A stretch of DNA of 64,000 nt. Origin: Taenia hydatigena. Lineage: Eukaryota; Platyhelminthes; Cestoda; Cyclophyllidea; Taeniidae. Position 1 is the first letter of the stretch. Each line of letters opens with the position of its first letter. A program made the position numbers and the translations under genes. Shown here in pieces: positions 9,812-22,535 of the stretch. The DNA lies in contig JADWOT020001577.1 in assembly GCA_036345935.2 (NCBI GenBank), forward strand, positions 1,054,001 to 1,118,000, in the 5' to 3' direction. Under the pieces are notes generated by a model. That model was not told the DNA's origin and did no database searches. It saw nothing but the letters and a program-made list of their open reading frames with translations.

Positions 9812-11899
9812 TGTGTGCAAGTTTCGCAGGGCCTGTGTTTATACTTTTGAATAATGGATAACAATAACTTAAATATGAGTGAGGCGTGCAGTGGGATGAA
9901 ATGGCTGATGCTATTCAATGATGTACTCTTCCAGCCTAGAGTCAGGTCATTTGGGGAGTGCCTAGATCTGAATGGGATGATTCGCAACTGCAGCTACTTG
10001 TAAGGTCTGGTGACACTGAGGTTTAGAATCGCATCGAGTCATTTGTGCAGTGCCATTACTATCTTCTCGAAATTTGTGCAGTTTACGCCGATCCATCAGT
10101 AAGTCATTCCGCTTTCGTGGTTTGGGATTCGGGGCCTGCTGTTGACTCCAGCCTCTATTCTAAAAGGGATTGCATCAAATCATCAATGATGCCCTAAGAT
10201 TAACAAACTCAAAATTACTTTAACACCGATTCACCCTGTCACGATAAGTTGGTCTACTAGCTGATGGTTGCTAACTCATTTTGGCTCTCTGCAGCACTTG
10301 CAATACATTGTCAAATAAGATTGCATACTTTGATCACCGCTGACTCGGTGAATGCGTGCCATCTTTAACCGGGTGGTGGTGAGGGAGAAAAATGCATTGA
10401 ATAGATTTTGCACCTAATGGACAGATTTTGCTGCCACCTGTTACACGATTACCGAAACGTCCCTTGTGTCTTCACAAACAAATCAAACGCGTCATTCGGC
10501 TCATGCATAACTTGTTGTGACATCTTTCCGCACCATAGGTGAGTCAACCCAAATCCAGGTGTGATACAACGGTGTGAGGTAGCCGAAACGGGGAGCACTA
10601 CAGATGTGAATAGACGCGCTAACAGTTTCTTAGGTCACACGAGGTTTTGAACATGACGTTTCTGGTATTAACTTTGGTAATTATTTTGCAATCTAATCCA
10701 GCTACTACATTTTGCGATTCAGTGTTAAATTTCGTGAGGGCTATACACCTCCAATATCATAGAACAAATCCGGACGGTGTGGGATGCGATTATTATTATC
10801 GGGTAACGCGGCTAACTACTCTAGCTGAGGGGAAGTCTCTCTGCACATGCAAAGTCGCAACGAAGTCTACATTCTACCATACCACGCGGGTAAGCAAAAG
10901 CGTGCAATTTAGTTTGCACAAATAAGAGATGCCGTAAATAGGGTCAGACAGTGACTGAGTTTGGATGGACAACGGCCGGTTCTCACGAATTCACTTGTCA
11001 ATTCTTCTATGCTCTATATTATATTGCTTCAAATAAAATTACAGGGGCATTATTCTGGGGTCCTTTGCCGAAACGCATTACATCGCTCTTTACCGCAAAG
11101 TCATTGCTTTTGTAGAGTTGAACTACCGACCCGAAGCATGTGCAGTCAAATCTCCAAAACACGCCTGACCACGCTTTAAGCAGTTTTTCTCATTTCAAAT
11201 GTGAATTCCCTCCCTGCCGCTTTAAATTTTAAACAGGAATGGAAACTGTACTTGGATGTTTAGAATCTGTTTTGGCATTGCTAGCCTTTGGCCGAGTAAA
11301 GCGGTGCCGCCATGATGGCACAACATCTTGATAATCACTTAATGAAGTTGTCCTAAATGGGACATCGTCATTCTCTGACCTATGTTTGGCTTTGTTAGCG
11401 CACACGCACGCAGCCATTTCTGATGCAATCAAGCATATACACACCTAAAATACATAGACACTCAGCGATACAGCTCAAATATCTTTCTACGAAGATGTAA
11501 CTGTTCGTAGCAGTTACATCCACTAAAAATAAGGAAAAGCATTGCTGCTGTCTCGGCTTTGCCCATTGGAGTGCAGAAATTCATTTCCGTTGTTTGAAAA
11601 GCGATTTCAGGTCAATAATGAAAGGAATTTTGCTTAGATATAGCGAAAAATGGTCAAGTCTGGTATATTGAGCTTTGTCAATGCATGTATCTCATCCACC
11701 TCCAACCAAATTTAAGCTTCTGCATCTAACATCTGCTTGTTTTCTTATTTCTAAAGGGTTATTTATTTGCGTCTTAGTCTATTTACTTTTCTTGTGCACC
11801 CAAATCGTTCATTTTGCATTGCAGCACCCACAGACTATTTTTTCACTAGCAAATTTTTAAATGCTGCTGCCGACATTCCATTTGGTATGTGGAACCCAC

Positions 11900-12550
11900 C
11901 GCCCCTACGCACTCAGTCTAATTCCACACGTGCAAAAAGTTGTTCTGACCAACCCTTTAATGCGTGCACCCCTTACATTCTTAGTTGGGGTCAACGAACA
12001 TTGGGGGTGAATTCATGACTGTGCGCGTGGTTTAGTTCCCCATCACTTCTCACAGCTGGTGTGTCGTCAACGCAACGACACGAAGTGGTCACACATCATT
12101 GCTGCTGTTTTTATCCCTTTACATAAGCTTACCCATTGCGACTGAAATTGTAACGCGCAGAGATACATAAACGACGTTAGGACTAATTCAAAGTTTATTT
12201 ATGCAAATTAATACTAATTGTCATTCCGTGTTACTGTTCAAGAAGAGAACAAGCATGTGCTCCAATGCACAGATACCACCAAGTAAGCTGCTCGTTTGAC
12301 AGGGACCTCTTTGCAGCGACACTACCGGTTACCATGGTTTGGCGCTGATGCTCTGGACACTAAGGAGCACGGCTTTTGTGCGTCACATTGCAGGCCAATT
12401 GGAAGAGACAGTTTTGTCCAGAGTGGGGTTTTAACTAATGCGATCGGCTGGGGAATCGATGTCAATACCAGTCGTGTACTTTAGCGCAAAAGCCTTGCCT
12501 GCATTTGTGAGATAAAATCATTTTAATAAGTTGGTGGATGCCAGTGTGCC
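11900..12550. repeat. Local repeat, first copy
   Basis: This stretch resembles 12830-13150 and then 13610-13840 in the same order. Anchors are GTTGGGGTCAACG at about 11987 and 12914, and the AATCGATGTCAATACCAGTCGT versus AATCAATGTCAGCGCCAGTCGT type match near 12453 and 13742. The second copy is split by about 450 nt. I recognise no protein. Confidence 0.65.
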
Positions 12551-12829
12551 TGCTGCTGATTATTAAAATAAATACCACAGACAATACGAGCTTTAGCAAG
12601 TAGATAAATGAGGCACTGCGGATACGTAAGTAGATCTTTGAATCTCTTAGTGTGCCTCGACATCATGTTCCCAACTATTGCTAAACTTTCTGCTTACCCT
12701 TAATGTAGCTGTTTTGGGCTAAGTTGACCCTTTCGTCATAGCCGAATTTCTTTCCTTGTGCATCTAAGCAGTCTATTTTACACCGCAGCTTCCGAAACCT
12801 GCGATTCTCTCTAACCATTTGAATTTCAT

Positions 12830-13840
12830 AATCACGCACACTCGAACTGATTCCGCACGTAGAGAAAAAGTTATCCTGCCCAAATCGCTGATGTGTGCGC
12901 CCATCCTCCTCTTTGTTGGGGTCAACGCACATGGGGGTCAAGTCGCGAGTTCGCACGTGGCTTTGCTCACCATCACCTCTCCCACCTGGTGTGTTGTCCA
13001 TGTTACGGTTGAAGCGGTGACGTGATGACCATTACTCGCCCCTCCCCACCACGCCTTGTGCCAGATTTTCATACATCTGGTCGCTGAATCGTTGTGATTA
13101 CCGTAGCATATAAACTGCAAGAATTAAGAACTTTCATTACTTATAACTCGTTTTGCTTTCCATCGTCTACCCTCGTATACTGTTTAAGCCAAAGGGACCT
13201 AGCTCCTACTTTGGCGCAAATTCTTACAACGACACTACAGACAGCGAATGCTTGACGAAGAAGTAAAAAGTACGCAAGATCGATACAGCCTCAAATATTC
13301 TGTTTTAAGCGTTGACGAATTTCACATAAAACTTGCCAATGTGTGCTAGCAAGTGCTTTACACAGAAGTGAGAGACAAGTTGCCAATTAGGCTTCTATTC
13401 CTTTGCTTGAGTTCTCTTGCCTTAGTTGAACTCTTGATAAACAGAAATGCCGAACTGAAGTTTGAATCAGTTCAAAGACTAGTGACACAAATCGGAAATC
13501 ATTTTTCTTTAATTTCCGCATTTTAGCTGAAGGTTGGCTTAAGTGAGAGCCATCGTTCCCGCTTAAGAGTTCATTTTCCTTTCTCTTGAGTCGTTACAAC
13601 GCACAGGTATCATCAGGGAAGTTGTGGTCTGATGTTGGTGCGCCGACTACTGAGAGCATTGACTTGCGCGTCATGTCGCTGACCAATCAGCGGAAGCGGC
13701 TTTACCCAAGGTAGTGCGCAAACTATTGAGATTGGCAGAGGAATCAATGTCAGCGCCAGTCGTCATTTCGGTGGTAGGCATTTAATTGCATCTGTGAGAC
13801 GAACTGAATTAAACTACTTTGCGTTCGCCAGTACGCTTGA
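12830..13840. repeat. Local repeat, second copy, split by an insertion
   Basis: Diverged direct copy of 11900-12550, with about 13150-13610 interrupting it. The segment 12810-13186 is missing at the matching place in the 50.7-kb duplicate, so this copy was gained here or lost there after the larger duplication. Confidence 0.6.
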
Positions 13841-16800
13841 TGCAAACTGTAATATGGAAACCATGGAAGGTGATAGGACTTTGAGTAAGCAGATTGACAA
13901 GGTATCGTAGGTATCCAATTAAGCCATTGTACACCTCAGCATATCTATGCACATTGAAATGGGAGCAGAAATTCCATGGAACCATGCCGGTTAGGGGCCA
14001 CTGCCAATAAATTTATTTAAAGTCCATTGTCACCACAATGTCAGATCTGAATCGGGACTGCGTAATCTCGATTTCTGTTATAATGTTTGATTGCTCTGCG
14101 CGAGTGAATCAAATGGAGCATTTGCATTGCCTACATCTGTGCGGACCTAATAAAAATGTGCATATCTATTAAGAGCTGCCCTCAACTGTCCGCATCAGCT
14201 TAACTCTGAGGCTTCTTCCTTTTGTAGTGCAACCATAAGTGGCTGCGGTTACACTCCTGCGCTTTAGAGAGTACCACAACTCACGCAACCTAAAATAGGG
14301 ATGAACTTATTTGGCTTAGCCAAAAAGAGGAAATTTAGGTACACTAACAAGCTTACTGAGGCAAAAACAGCCGTTGCAACGCATGAAAAATTTTAATGTA
14401 GGTATCGCTTCGGAAAGTAGTGTGGAAGGTGAAACTGGAGGAGGCGATACCAAAGACCTGCGATTTTCACAAAAGTGCTGTAGCCTGTCGACGAACTGTG
14501 ACACTTTGTTGGGCAGTCAAATAACTCGAACAATGAGAATAGCGTCTCTGTACATGAGAAATGGAAGTGGGGCTGTTAGCTAAGTGCATCAGGATCCAGG
14601 TAGGTAAGGCGTCAGGAGTATGCAAAGAAGGGGACTAAGTCGATTGGCGTTGTGCGTGACATTTGAGGAGTCAAATATAAAACAAGTCGCACCTCTCTAT
14701 CCTTAGTGTGTGGAGAAGGAGTGTCTAAGTTGATACCTCACGGCACCCCAAGGTTAGTGGATGCAATCTCGCGTAATTTGGGTCCAGGTTTTGTCTCGTG
14801 CAACTGCGCGGAGAGATAGCACGACATCTTGGACGAGGCGAGTTTCGCCACCGCACCATTAGAGATTTTTAATTTGATGGCAAGAAGAACTAGCAAATTT
14901 GTCTCCTGTTTGCTTGAAGGTGGCAATAATTAACTTTGCAATTGTCGAGTGCGCAAGAGTGATAACGTTGATATTGGACAAGTGGTTGACAATCTTTGAT
15001 GGAATACACACACATTGTCCACCATGATCACCCATAAACCCTTTTTGTCGATGTCCTGGATTTTTGGGACCGTATAATTGCGTAGAAACGGCAGAAGAAA
15101 GGACGTCTAAAAACCTTGAGCAGTGCAGGTCTACGGGGTGGCCACCTAACACTTTACCGCGGAATCAAACTTTGCAATTGTTGCTTCAAACCGATGGCTT
15201 TTTATTCATTGCAGTCATCAATTTACTCTACTGACCGGGGTCAGAATATGTTGACCCTAATGAATACTTGAAAGTGAGCGTTGTTGGGGTGTGAAGCAGT
15301 TACGTTTGCAAGCCTAAAGATTGATTTCTATCTAATTCCCTTTTCATTAATTTACTCATGTATGCACTCAATCCTTCAAACACTTTCGATTCTTCCTGAT
15401 GTAGCCTACAATAGTAGCCAAACTTCGTTAATTTGCATAGTTGATCACACCATTCAATTGTAAATGTATACTCGTCTGTCATGATTTTTTCCCTCCAAGT
15501 CAGCTATTGCAGCCGAACTGAATAAAATGACCGCTGTGGGCAAATAGTGGATCGAAGCGATGTAACTCAACAGTCTCGATGGTGTCGAAGGCTTTGCAGC
15601 AGGCGAGTGTATGAAAATCAGGCGGTGACTAGGCTTGACCGAGAATAGTAATAGTTGCCAGCGAATCCAAGTCGAACCATTCCCTGAGTGCTACGCCGTA
15701 GGCGGCACTGCGGAGCACTAGCTTCTGCGCCTAATAACCGCCAGAGTGCCAACCATATGATTCTACTTCACATCACGCTCACCACTTCATCCGCCTCTCT
15801 GCCTTCCTGATTAGCAATTTTATGCACCACGACCTGAAACTTATTAAGCAGAATATTAATGCGTTGTTCGAGTGCATTGGATTGTTAAGGCAGACATAAG
15901 CAAGAAACTGGCTGGGCAAAAGTAAATACTATATATTGCTAATGATATAAGCGACTCAGAGTGATCACAGTGTTCCTTCTTCAGGATCCACACCTCCACG
16001 CGGGCAGGTGAAGCATATCTTGTTAGCGTTCATTGACGAACTCTCGCCTTCAGCGGGGATTTAAAGGTGCATACATTACATACCATATATATACATATAT
16101 ATATTGCCCTACCACAATGGCCACTTTGACTTAAGAGGGCACGTAGTGCGCTAGAATCAAGAGCATTCTATCCGGTTGACAAATTCAAAGCAGATTCTAC
16201 ATAAAATGGCGATACTAGTGCCAGTAAGAACCGTGATGCACTAGTGCGACAGTTGTTGCAAATGCACGGAAAAACAACTCTGCAATTACGGTTACACACG
16301 CATCGCTGAAGAGGGTTAGCACTCTGAGGCTTCCAACGCCCATCAAAATGAATGCTATTACCAAGCTACCTCGTTTGCCTTTGGCTATATTTTAGGCATG
16401 AAATCTACTTTAGCCATCCCTTCAACTTCAACAATCACCAATGGAGATTTGCGACCTTAATTTTAGGTGTAAAAAGTCAACTACTTTTCCTACTACCTGT
16501 CTGCGCGAGAGGACCAAAGCATGCACAAGCGAAGATTCAAGCTATGCCATCTCATCGGAAAAATAGAGTTTAATTCACGTCATCACCCTTCAATGAACAA
16601 AACAATTACTGCAATCAAAGTCACACTGCCTGGATTTGTTAACACGCATCTATTGCACAAAGTGAATCGAAGAAGTTAGATGTTAGAAGACCATAAGGCA
16701 GCAGGGTGCAAGATAGTTTTTGGAAGATGAAAGGAATCGTGATAAGGGAATAAGAGTACAGAATGGCTGGAATAGGAATACCGACATGGCTCAAGGTTCA

Positions 16801-18349
16801 TGTTTTCCACGGATGTAAAAATCCATTTTAATAGCGAAATCAACCGATTTGGTTTCGCATTTCTCGTTTTGGACAGCGGCCGTTTGTTAGGTTTGCTATT
16901 CATTTCGTGAGATCTGTTTGACATTATTAGGCTTTCGCTAATTCAGACGTGGTAGCTGGCAAAATTAATGTGATGATTGCAGTCAATGGTTACTTGCTAC
17001 TGCAGTTGCCACGGCTTGACAGCAGCACAGGTGTAAATTTTGTTGAGCTGACGTTGATGGATGTGCACATGTTAAATGCAGCTCTTGCGGAAGCAGTCCG
17101 ATTATAAAGCTGGTGTCGAATCGCGAGATCCGTGCGCATGCCACGTCGGGGCACCGGTTCACCTTAATGGTTTCTCCTACCGCCTCAAACTGTTTGCGGT
17201 GTGTCGATTGTCCAATTGCATTTCGATAAAGTTACGAAACAAAAGGTGAACTTGAATTATGAAGACGAAATTTCTCCTCGGAGCAAGTTAAGGCATTCAG
17301 TCAGCACTTCTACCAAAGTCCATATAGTAATGTCTGCTTGCGTAAGCGGGCGGTGAATCAGCATCATGTTCAAGCGTCAACAGCACACCTGATTATATCC
17401 CGGTCATTGGCGCCAAATTTGTAATCACATTTGGGGGCGAGCATCTTACTTAGAAGAAATTCTCAGAGCACGAAACGGACCTAAGCCACAAACAAAATCT
17501 AAGCAAGTTTCGCAATTTTTGCAACATGTTGTTTAATCGTAAAAAACAGCAAGACACACTGCCGCATATTCTTCTATAAACAACTTCTAAAATAAACTGC
17601 AGCCTTGTTTTTGGTATTTGACTGCGGTGATGAGAAGAAACAGACTGGTTTCTGTCAGTTAATTGAGTCAACACAAGGTGTAAATACCGCTTGAACTAAC
17701 ACGATCATTGAAAGAGAATGCGTGGTCAAAAATGCTTAAGGTCCGGATCGATCAAAGTGCCTTTATTAAGAAGAGCAGCTACCTCAGGCAACATGTTTTA
17801 GCCAACGCCTCATCTCTAATGAGTAGGTCCGGGATTTCAAGAACGTTCGTCTAAATTTTGGCCAATAATGTTCACTTTACCGTGAACTGATGCTTCAAAG
17901 AGAAGTCTTCGCAGTTCACTGCAACTCTATTTACTCTCAGGCTTATAGATCCTGTGATACCCTAAAGAATGAAAATATGCCCTCTTCTACCTCTATTTTT
18001 CGGGTCCTTAATGTCTCACGACGAGGGGCTCTACTACCTATCCCTTCTGAACTCGCACGTTTTGATGCAGTCATGCAGGTCTGACACAATATACACTCGC
18101 GCATGCTCGGACACGGGGCAAGTGATATAATTTTGAAGGACTCGGTGCTAAGGTGTTGATCTTAATGCACTCGGCAGAGCCAATTCAATTGTCCTCCCTT
18201 TCTACCTTCCCGTAAGTGTAGCATTAGAAGCTGGTGTAGTGAGTTCTAATCAAACCTTTGCCCTAATCGGCAGCGTCTCCTCTACAGACGAAGAAATGCA
18301 AATTGTAAACATGTGGAGCCCTTGTCTTGATGATAGGCCAACCAATCGG
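13841..18349. other. No recognisable gene
   Basis: All open frames are under about 100 codons and none resembles a known family. The one simple repeat is the AT-rich run listed separately. I did not find convincing copies of this stretch elsewhere in the window. Confidence 0.5.
16082..16106. repeat. AT-rich microsatellite
   Basis: A run built from TATATA and TACATA units, about 25 nt long, in otherwise unremarkable DNA. Confidence 0.8.
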
Positions 18350-19990
18350 AAAGAAAAGAGATTGAATTAAACAGTGTCAGGTGTTGGATCATTTCAATAG
18401 CGATTTTGAAAACAGTTTTTCTCTTCTTGTTTATAGAGCCATCAGCCTTAGGAGAGCGTGCGAGTTATCTGAATGATTTACATCTGGTAAAAGGACGATT
18501 AATATCAATTCGTTTTGCAGAGGGACAGGATTAACACATGACCTGTGGACTAGAAACTGAGAACCGAAATATCAGGAAAGCAGTGCAGTACAGTTACATT
18601 ATAAAGAGAGCATCGTACAGCCGCATCACCTCAACTTTTGCTAAAATTTTTGACAATTTTTAGGAAACAGAGCTTCTAACAATGCATAGAAATGGGCCAC
18701 ACCTGAAGCGCATAAGAGGTTCCAGTGAGCACAGCAAAGCAGCTACTTCAGCATCACAAAAGGGCAAAACGATATAACCAGCTGCGATGCGGTTGTCAGA
18801 GTGAACACAAAAGGATAGTCAAAAGGGAGCATGCTCACCCCTCACACGGAGGCATGACTACACATCACCACTCAAGGCCAGTTATCGCACTCCTTCACAG
18901 ACGCTAAAGCATCAAGCTGTCACAGTGATATGCTGACGGGATTCCACCATTATCCAGTATCTGTACATGCTTGATAAGAAGGACTCGTCCTCTTGAGCAT
19001 CGAATGTGCTTATCATGCACATGCTTGACAAGGTGCGCTTATGCATGCGAACACGGTGAAAAGTATTGAGTGAGTGTGAGTATCTACCTATGTGCCTATA
19101 AGTAGGGAGACAACCGACACATTAAGATTTTGAATTCAGGTCTCATGGATCAGCTCACGCCATCCCGTCAACACGAATGCAGCCTCATCATCATAGAGGC
19201 AGCAAAAAGGAAGAAATCCGTTTCACTGAAAGTGCTATTTAGTGTCTAAGATTTATGGGGTTCAAGGGATTCCTGGAAGCACTGGCATGACACCACTAGG
19301 ATGCTAGATACTTCCAGTGGTTGAAACGCAGTGGCATTATAATGTCCAAAATAACGATTAGTAGTAGTGCTGGATGCGGTTCCCACAGAGAAGACTTCTC
19401 CTGTGGGATCTTACATTGGTTTCGGACGCGCAGATCATTCGTTTCCAGAAGGATCAAGGAAGTTGGAGTGGGACCAACTGCGCTAGCTGAGAGTCGCATG
19501 ATAAGAAGCCTCATCACCGAATCCACTGCCTTCGGTCCAGTCAGTCACAATAGACTAATAGTTGGAAACGGTTTCACTTTGCTAGATTTGCACCAGTACG
19601 GTGGTTGCATTTTGCGATGTACCTGTAGAATTGAAGACGTTGCTCCGAGCTTAATGACCACTACTACCTTTCTGCTCAACTGTCAAGTCGATCACTGATA
19701 TCGGCTGCACTGATCCACCTGTTTTGTTAGCGATGCAAAAGCATGCCTGGCGAGACATTCATTGGTGACAAATGATGTCAAGTATTGCAAAGATTCGTGA
19801 AGGCTTCTACTGACACGCAGTCGTAGACGTGCACCAGACTCGTGGATAGGTGGTCAGCCATGCAAATACAGATGCGTGAAACGTGTTGCAACTCATGCTA
19901 TACAGATGTGATCAGCAGGCCAAAATTGCACTTGCACAGCGACTGATTCGCCCTATCCACCTACCTACGAGATCAATTGGTCCTAACCGT
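18350..19990. repeat. Segmental duplication, direct partner of 58310-60060
   Basis: Collinear with 58310-60060 over about 1.65 kb. A clear anchor is GGCCAGTTATCGCACTCC at about 18869 and 58861. The first half (to about 19080) also matches 28500-29230. The second half (from about 19130) is the upstream DNA of copy C and matches 7566-8290 upstream of copy B. No credible gene lies inside; the 125-codon frame at 19321-19698 does not stay open in the related copies. Confidence 0.75.
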
Positions 19991-20124
19991 TGTTCGGGTT
20001 TAACAAATCCCAATTACACATCGTCTACCAATGAGTCGTCGAAGGTCAAACCAATGAGATTCCATTTCACGATGTGTAAGCTCAGACAATGTCTCAATGC
20101 TCGTCAGTTGACACCTTTTCGACC

Positions 20125-21338
20125 ATGCAGAACGGTAAGGCGCTTTCAAACTTGTACTTCATTAGCAGTTTTGTCGGTTTTATTTGAAGAGAAGCAAGCA
20201 TGTTCCAATCCATGAATCGCGAATACTTGGATGTTTTCATGAGTCTAGACAAAAAGATTTTTTACTCTTTTTAGACTCTTCCATACAGGGCTTCCTAGAC
20301 CTGTCATCTACTGCCGAAATGTCTGTCAATGACAGGAGCATTTGCAATCACGAGCGGATACTCTCATCACCGCCAACGGCAGCAGCAGCAGCAGTAAATT
20401 TCCCTAGCATTCTTCCTAATACCATGATATATGACTCCAGCGCATCATCATTATCACAGCTTGGATGCACGTCCAATTAACGGAATCTCGAGGGAGAATT
20501 TTCTGCACATCCTACCTCTCAATCCGCATCCACACCAACCCTTTCTTCGGTTAGTCAAGTGGGAGCGTTCCCACAGCCTTTTGCTCCACCGGTCTCTTTT
20601 GGCGCTTCTCCAGCTCTTCACTTTCCACACCACTCTCTTCCACTGCTGCCCGACCAAGTTTGTATGCAGACCTCTTCTTGTCTTTCTTTGTATCACTATC
20701 TGATCTCCAAAATTCTCCCCAACACGATTAGAGAAGCACCAACTAGAAGTATTGCCGATTCTACTATTATTGCTGCCAATTCCCAGATCTGCGAGATCCC
20801 TACACATACCAATATTAATGCGGCCAACAGCAACAACAACAAGGACGACAATAGCTTCGCCCCTTCCACAATCTCTAATGAGGTGGATTGTGAGGGCGTA
20901 AATAGAGGAGAGCGACCGAGATGGGAATGCGAGGAGAGTAGGAGGACCTACGATGTCGCTACCTCTCTGCAAACACATAGGCGGATTCACTCGCTTTCAT
21001 GGAAATGTCGCATATGTGGCAAGGCGTTCAAGCGCAAGTGGTCTCTTCAGGTACACAAGCGCACGCACTCGGGCGAGAAGCCCTTCGTCTGTCCCACCTG
21101 CCAACGCATCTTCGCTGATGGCTCGAATCTGCGAGTCCACATGCAAGCACAAATGGAGGTGAAGCACTGGTGCTGTTCCCAATGCACTGCATCATTTGCT
21201 CGACACTGCTCCCTTAAGCGACACCTTGTAAAGTGTCCATTTGCCACTCTTGCAGCAGCTGCTGTTACAAGTGAAAACTCCACAACACCCCAAGTCAATA
21301 CAACATGCGACGGCGACACCACCAACCAGGATTCTTGA
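20125..21338 (+). pseudogene. Copy C: Snail-like zinc-finger gene with one in-frame stop
   Basis: The gene plan is kept: coding exon 1 (20125-20134, ATGCAGAACG), a 140-nt GT-AG intron (20135-20274) and exon 2 to a stop at 21338, 358 codons in all. The frame is continuous except for TAA at 20478-20480 (codon 72). The eh1-like motif is degraded (DSSIQGFLDL in place of DFSIASILEL). In finger 1 the second Cys is Ser (ECEESRR). Finger 2 is intact and keeps the normal core Phe (GKAFKRKW). In finger 3 the last His is Gln (HMQAQ). Finger 4 keeps its ligands. The TATA box is lost although both CCAAT boxes remain. This is much more diverged than A and B and is probably a pseudogene; the long open frame after the stop (from about 20481) leaves some room for a shortened product. 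Confidence 0.8.
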
Positions 21339-21428
21339 GATGAAGCGTCAGAAGTTTTTTCTACCCCAATTCACACATCAATTAGCTCCAAGATTTCGTG
21401 TCGCATTTATAATACCAATGTTTTGGAA

Positions 21429-21434
21429 AATAAA
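21429..21434 (+). promoter_or_regulatory. Poly(A) signal of copy C
   Basis: AATAAA about 90 nt after the copy C stop, at the position expected from copies A and B. Confidence 0.5.
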
Positions 21435-21479
21435 TGCATGCACTCACTGCAGAGTCTGTCTTTTAACTTTGTGATCAAT

Positions 21480-21900
21480 TGACAGTTAACTATCAATATA
21501 GAAGTCGCGAAGCGTGTGATGGGACGAAGTGGATTTCACCGTTTTGAATCCGATTTGATCAAATTTGCTCCTATTCTTGCTTAGAGTTAGGTCACCTATG
21601 GTTGGGTTCGCGTATCATGATCGCTGCCTCGAATGTAGTAATGCATGGCCCATTTTACCAGAACATTCACCTTCGATATCCGAAGGAAGCAACTAGCTAA
21701 ATCGCATCGAATCATTCGCATGTAACCTTGCTCTTTGCACTTGCTACCGTCTTTGGATTTCGTACAGTTTTACATTGACAGAGCAGTGGTTCACTAATGA
21801 TGTTGTAGATTGCTTGTATTGGTGCGCTTTTACCTCTGCTACTTCACCATACACTGACCTCTGTGGGGCTACCTGTAGGTACCTGTGCCACAACAGGATT
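21480..21900. repeat. Downstream flank shared with copy B
   Basis: Diverged direct copy of about 9880-10200. Anchors are the AGAGTTAGGTCA / AGAGTCAGGTCA pair near 21583 and 9938 and AATCGCATCGA near 21701 and 10027. It shows that copy C was duplicated together with its 3' flank. No gene is seen. Confidence 0.6.
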
Positions 21901-22099
21901 TTGGCCTCTTTAGCCTAAACAGCTGATGGGGATCAACGACAGACCTGCAAATCGAATTAACTTGAATTGTGATTCACACAAGTTCTTAATTGCTCTGATT
22001 CATATACTGCAGCAATCGCACCGATGCAGCAATCAGATGCAAGGAAATCTGGCATGGAGGACGGAGGAATGGAGATGGTAACTGTAAGGATGTCACCAC

Positions 22100-22535
22100 C
22101 TCGTGTTCCTACATAGATGGCATGCTAGTTGGGAGGAGTGTGGAAAAGCACAACCGCACGCAAAGCCATGCCTCTTCCGCATGTCTGTCAACCCCAACAA
22201 AGAATGGGATGGAAGCCCATCAGCAGCTTGGTCAGGAAGACTTAGTCAAACGCGTATAATTGATTTGAGAGCGCGGTGGCAAGTTCTACATGGTGAAGCG
22301 AACATCTCTAATAGCGAATCAAACTTCCTAATGAGAATCGCAATTGATCGGGGCTGCAATGCGAATTTTTTACGGTGTGAATGCAGAAAATGGAAGGAAT
22401 GGCTAAGACATCAAAAATAATTTGGCCTAAAATCGGAAAATAAACGGACGACACACACAGCGGCTTAAAACTTGGGTGGGTCGAGATGGCAATGGTAGGT
22501 GGTGAATGGGATACATATCGTGACACAACTTAGCA
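22100..22535. repeat. Inverted relic of the 11.65-13.0 kb flank
   Basis: Read on the minus strand, this block follows 49540-49970 and 11660-12080 (shared GTATC(T/C)CATCCACC(T/A)CC-type start, then the TTGTTGGGGTTGAC / TTGTTGGGGTCAACG core). It should be in plus orientation if copy C's flank were intact, so it was inverted locally. The 105-codon plus-strand frame across it has no recognisable domain. Confidence 0.5.

Larger units (their letters stand above)
7541..9925. repeat. Right arm of the large inverted repeat
   Basis: Reverse-complement partner of 1-2385, carrying copy B. Its inner edge is near 7541-7566, where the similarity fades. The outer edge cannot be set because the partner arm leaves the window. 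A related block, less similar and in the same orientation, starts near 19130 (shared GGATCAGCTCACG at 7572 and about 19147). Confidence 0.93.
8655..13720. repeat. Segmental duplication, direct partner of 47058-51180
   Basis: From exon 2 of copy B through about 4 kb of downstream DNA this block matches 47058-51180 in the same orientation, at roughly 90% where I aligned it (for example 10320-10560 against 48210-48480). Differences include a 55-nt loss near 48045 and a stretch of about 375 nt (12810-13186) that is absent from the partner. The downstream DNA has no recognisable gene; its small open frames are broken by indels between the two copies, so they are unlikely to be coding. Confidence 0.85.

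Noticed and set aside
10647..10925. 92-codon frame with a hydrophobic N terminus resembling a signal peptide
   Set aside because: The duplicate near 48.55-48.8 kb lacks the ATG and has indels, so the frame is not conserved.
12681..13001. 106-codon minus-strand frame with a (V/M)(D/N)PNKExDG run also seen at 22.2 kb
   Set aside because: Only a short shared run lies in the same frame; the rest diverges with indels and no domain is recognisable. It is better explained as a repeated DNA element.
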